Of a DNA stretch of 64,000 nt, positions 63,161 to 64,000 are shown piece after piece (position 1 is the first letter of the stretch; each line of letters opens with the position of its first letter). Source of the DNA: Robertmurraya korlensis. Lineage in GTDB: Bacteria > Bacillota > Bacilli > Bacillales > Cytobacillaceae. The stretch is taken from positions 124,001 to 188,000 of the forward strand of contig NZ_JAMBNS010000010.1 in assembly GCF_023715225.1 (NCBI RefSeq), written 5' to 3'. Under the pieces are notes generated by a model. The model saw only the letters and a list, made by a program, of their open reading frames with translations, was not told the origin of the DNA and did no database searches. Made by a program: the position numbers and the translations under genes.

Positions 63161-63997
63161 TTATTTCTTTACCCAGCCAAGGCCCATAGAACCTTCACCC
63201 AAATGTGTACCGATAACCGGTCCGAAGTAACTAATCACAAATTCTACGTTTGGAAGCTCAGCTTCAAGTTCTTTCTTCCATTCATTTGCTTCCTGCTCGC
63301 GATTGGCATGAATAATCACTGCACGGTATTCCTCACCAGCAGAAGCTTCTGCCAACAAGTCTACCATACGACGCATCGCTTTTTTTCGTGTACGAATCTT
63401 TTCATACGGTACAATCTTTTTATCCTGAAAATGAAGAAGTGGCTTCACCTGCAACAAGCTTCCAATTAACGCCTGTGCACTTGATAATCTTCCGCCACGC
63501 TGTAAATGAGATAAATCATCCACCATAAAGTAAGCGTACAACGTTTTCTTCATTTCTTCTAGCCTTGCCATGATTTCCTCTGGCTCCTTACCTTCTTGAG
63601 CCATTTGTGCTGCTTCTAGTACATAAAACCCTTGTACCATGCAGCTAATTTCCGAGTCAAAGGCAAATACATTAATATTCTCTACCATTTCTCCAGCTGA
63701 TACTGCCCCTTGAAAGGTGCCGCTAATCCCGCTTGATAGGTGGATGCTAACCACTGAATCATAGTCTTTCGATAGTTGTTCAAATAGCTGAACAAACTCA
63801 CCAACGGGTGGCTGTGACGTGGTTGGAAGCTCGCGATTCTTTACCTCTTCAAAAAACTCTGAGGAGGTAATCTCTACTTCTTCTCGATACGTCTCAGTAC
63901 CAAATATCACACTTAAAGGAATCATATGAATATTAAGCTTGTCACGCAGGTCTTTCGGGATGTACGCGGTACTATCCGTTACAACTGCCGTTTTCAT
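63161..63997 (-). CDS. degV: DegV family fatty-acid-binding protein (FakB-like)
   Basis: 278 residues, complete, starting three bases from the window edge. KTAVVTDSTAYIPKDL at the start, TSQPPVGEFVQLFEQL near 80 and SIHLSSGISGTFQGA near 103 (lipid head-group residues) are the DegV pattern; the C-terminal half has the usual LIGSLLQVKPLL and GPVIGTHLGEGSMG. Such proteins hold a fatty acid for phosphorylation by FakA. It precedes comFA as in B. subtilis. Confidence 0.93.
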   Translation of the reverse strand: MKTAVVTDSTAYIPKDLRDKLNIHMIPLSVIFGTETYREEVEITSSEFFEEVKNRELPTTSQPPVGEFVQLFEQLSKDYDSVVSIHLSSGISGTFQGAVSAGEMVENINVFAFDSEISCMVQGFYVLEAAQMAQEGKEPEEIMARLEEMKKTLYAYFMVDDLSHLQRGGRLSSAQALIGSLLQVKPLLHFQDKKIVPYEKIRTRKKAMRRMVDLLAEASAGEEYRAVIIHANREQEANEWKKELEAELPNVEFVISYFGPVIGTHLGEGSMGLGWVKK

Positions 63998-64000
63998 ATA

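Overview
This window is chromosomal DNA of a motile, spore-forming member of the Bacillaceae (low-GC Firmicutes). The backbone matches the B. subtilis order minJ - ctpB - ftsXE - cccB - yvjA - prfB - secA - (hpf) - fliT/S/D - flaG - hag - csrA - fliW - yviE - flgL - flgK - flgN - flgM - yvyF - comFC - comFA - degV. Almost everything on this backbone is read on the minus strand. Genus cannot be set from the sequence alone. I see no rRNA, tRNA, CRISPR array, transposase or prophage.

Layout. 1-2343: partial minJ and ctpB. 2.5-9.7 kb: an accessory block built around cyclic di-GMP, with a chemoreceptor/HD-GYP operon, a membrane glycosyltransferase ending in two PilZ domains, and, divergent from it, a secreted GH26 glycosidase behind a c-di-GMP-I (GEMM-I) riboswitch and terminator; then a carboxylesterase. 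9.8-20.8 kb: M23 hydrolase, ftsX, ftsE, cccB, yvjA, a small unknown gene, a BCCT transporter, prfB (with its programmed frameshift) and secA. 20.9-39.9 kb: inserted relative to B. subtilis between secA and hpf. It holds a SEC-C protein, the rbsRKDACB ribose operon with a clear control region, a 1706-residue FN3-repeat exported protein, a DUF1028 protein with a split chromate transporter, a BMP lipoprotein-chemoreceptor operon, and an acyltransferase. 40-44 kb: hpf and flaG-fliD-fliS-fliT. 44.1-51.5 kb: six sugar or glycosylation genes, probably a flagellin glycosylation island. 51.6-59.3 kb: three nearly identical flagellins, csrA-fliW-yviE, flgL-flgK-flgN-flgM. 59.4-64 kb: yvyF, a CwlC-like amidase, comFC, comFA, degV.

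How the genes work together. SigD-type promoters (TAAA-N15/16-CCGATA) can be read upstream of all three flagellins, flgM, flaG-fliDST (poor -35), the BMP-MCP operon and the giant FN3 gene. The FN3 gene also has its own c-di-GMP riboswitch and terminator after that promoter, so it looks wired both to the motility regulon and to the sessile second messenger. Together with the PilZ synthase, the riboswitch-controlled GH26 enzyme and the HD-GYP phosphodiesterase, this suggests a c-di-GMP-controlled exopolysaccharide/adhesin programme linked to flagellar control. Each flagellin leader carries a hairpin with GGA in its loop plus a second GGA in the Shine-Dalgarno, the expected layout for CsrA-FliW control. 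Two roughly 100-bp elements with matching terminal inverted repeats sit directly upstream of two genes and look like MITE-type insertions.
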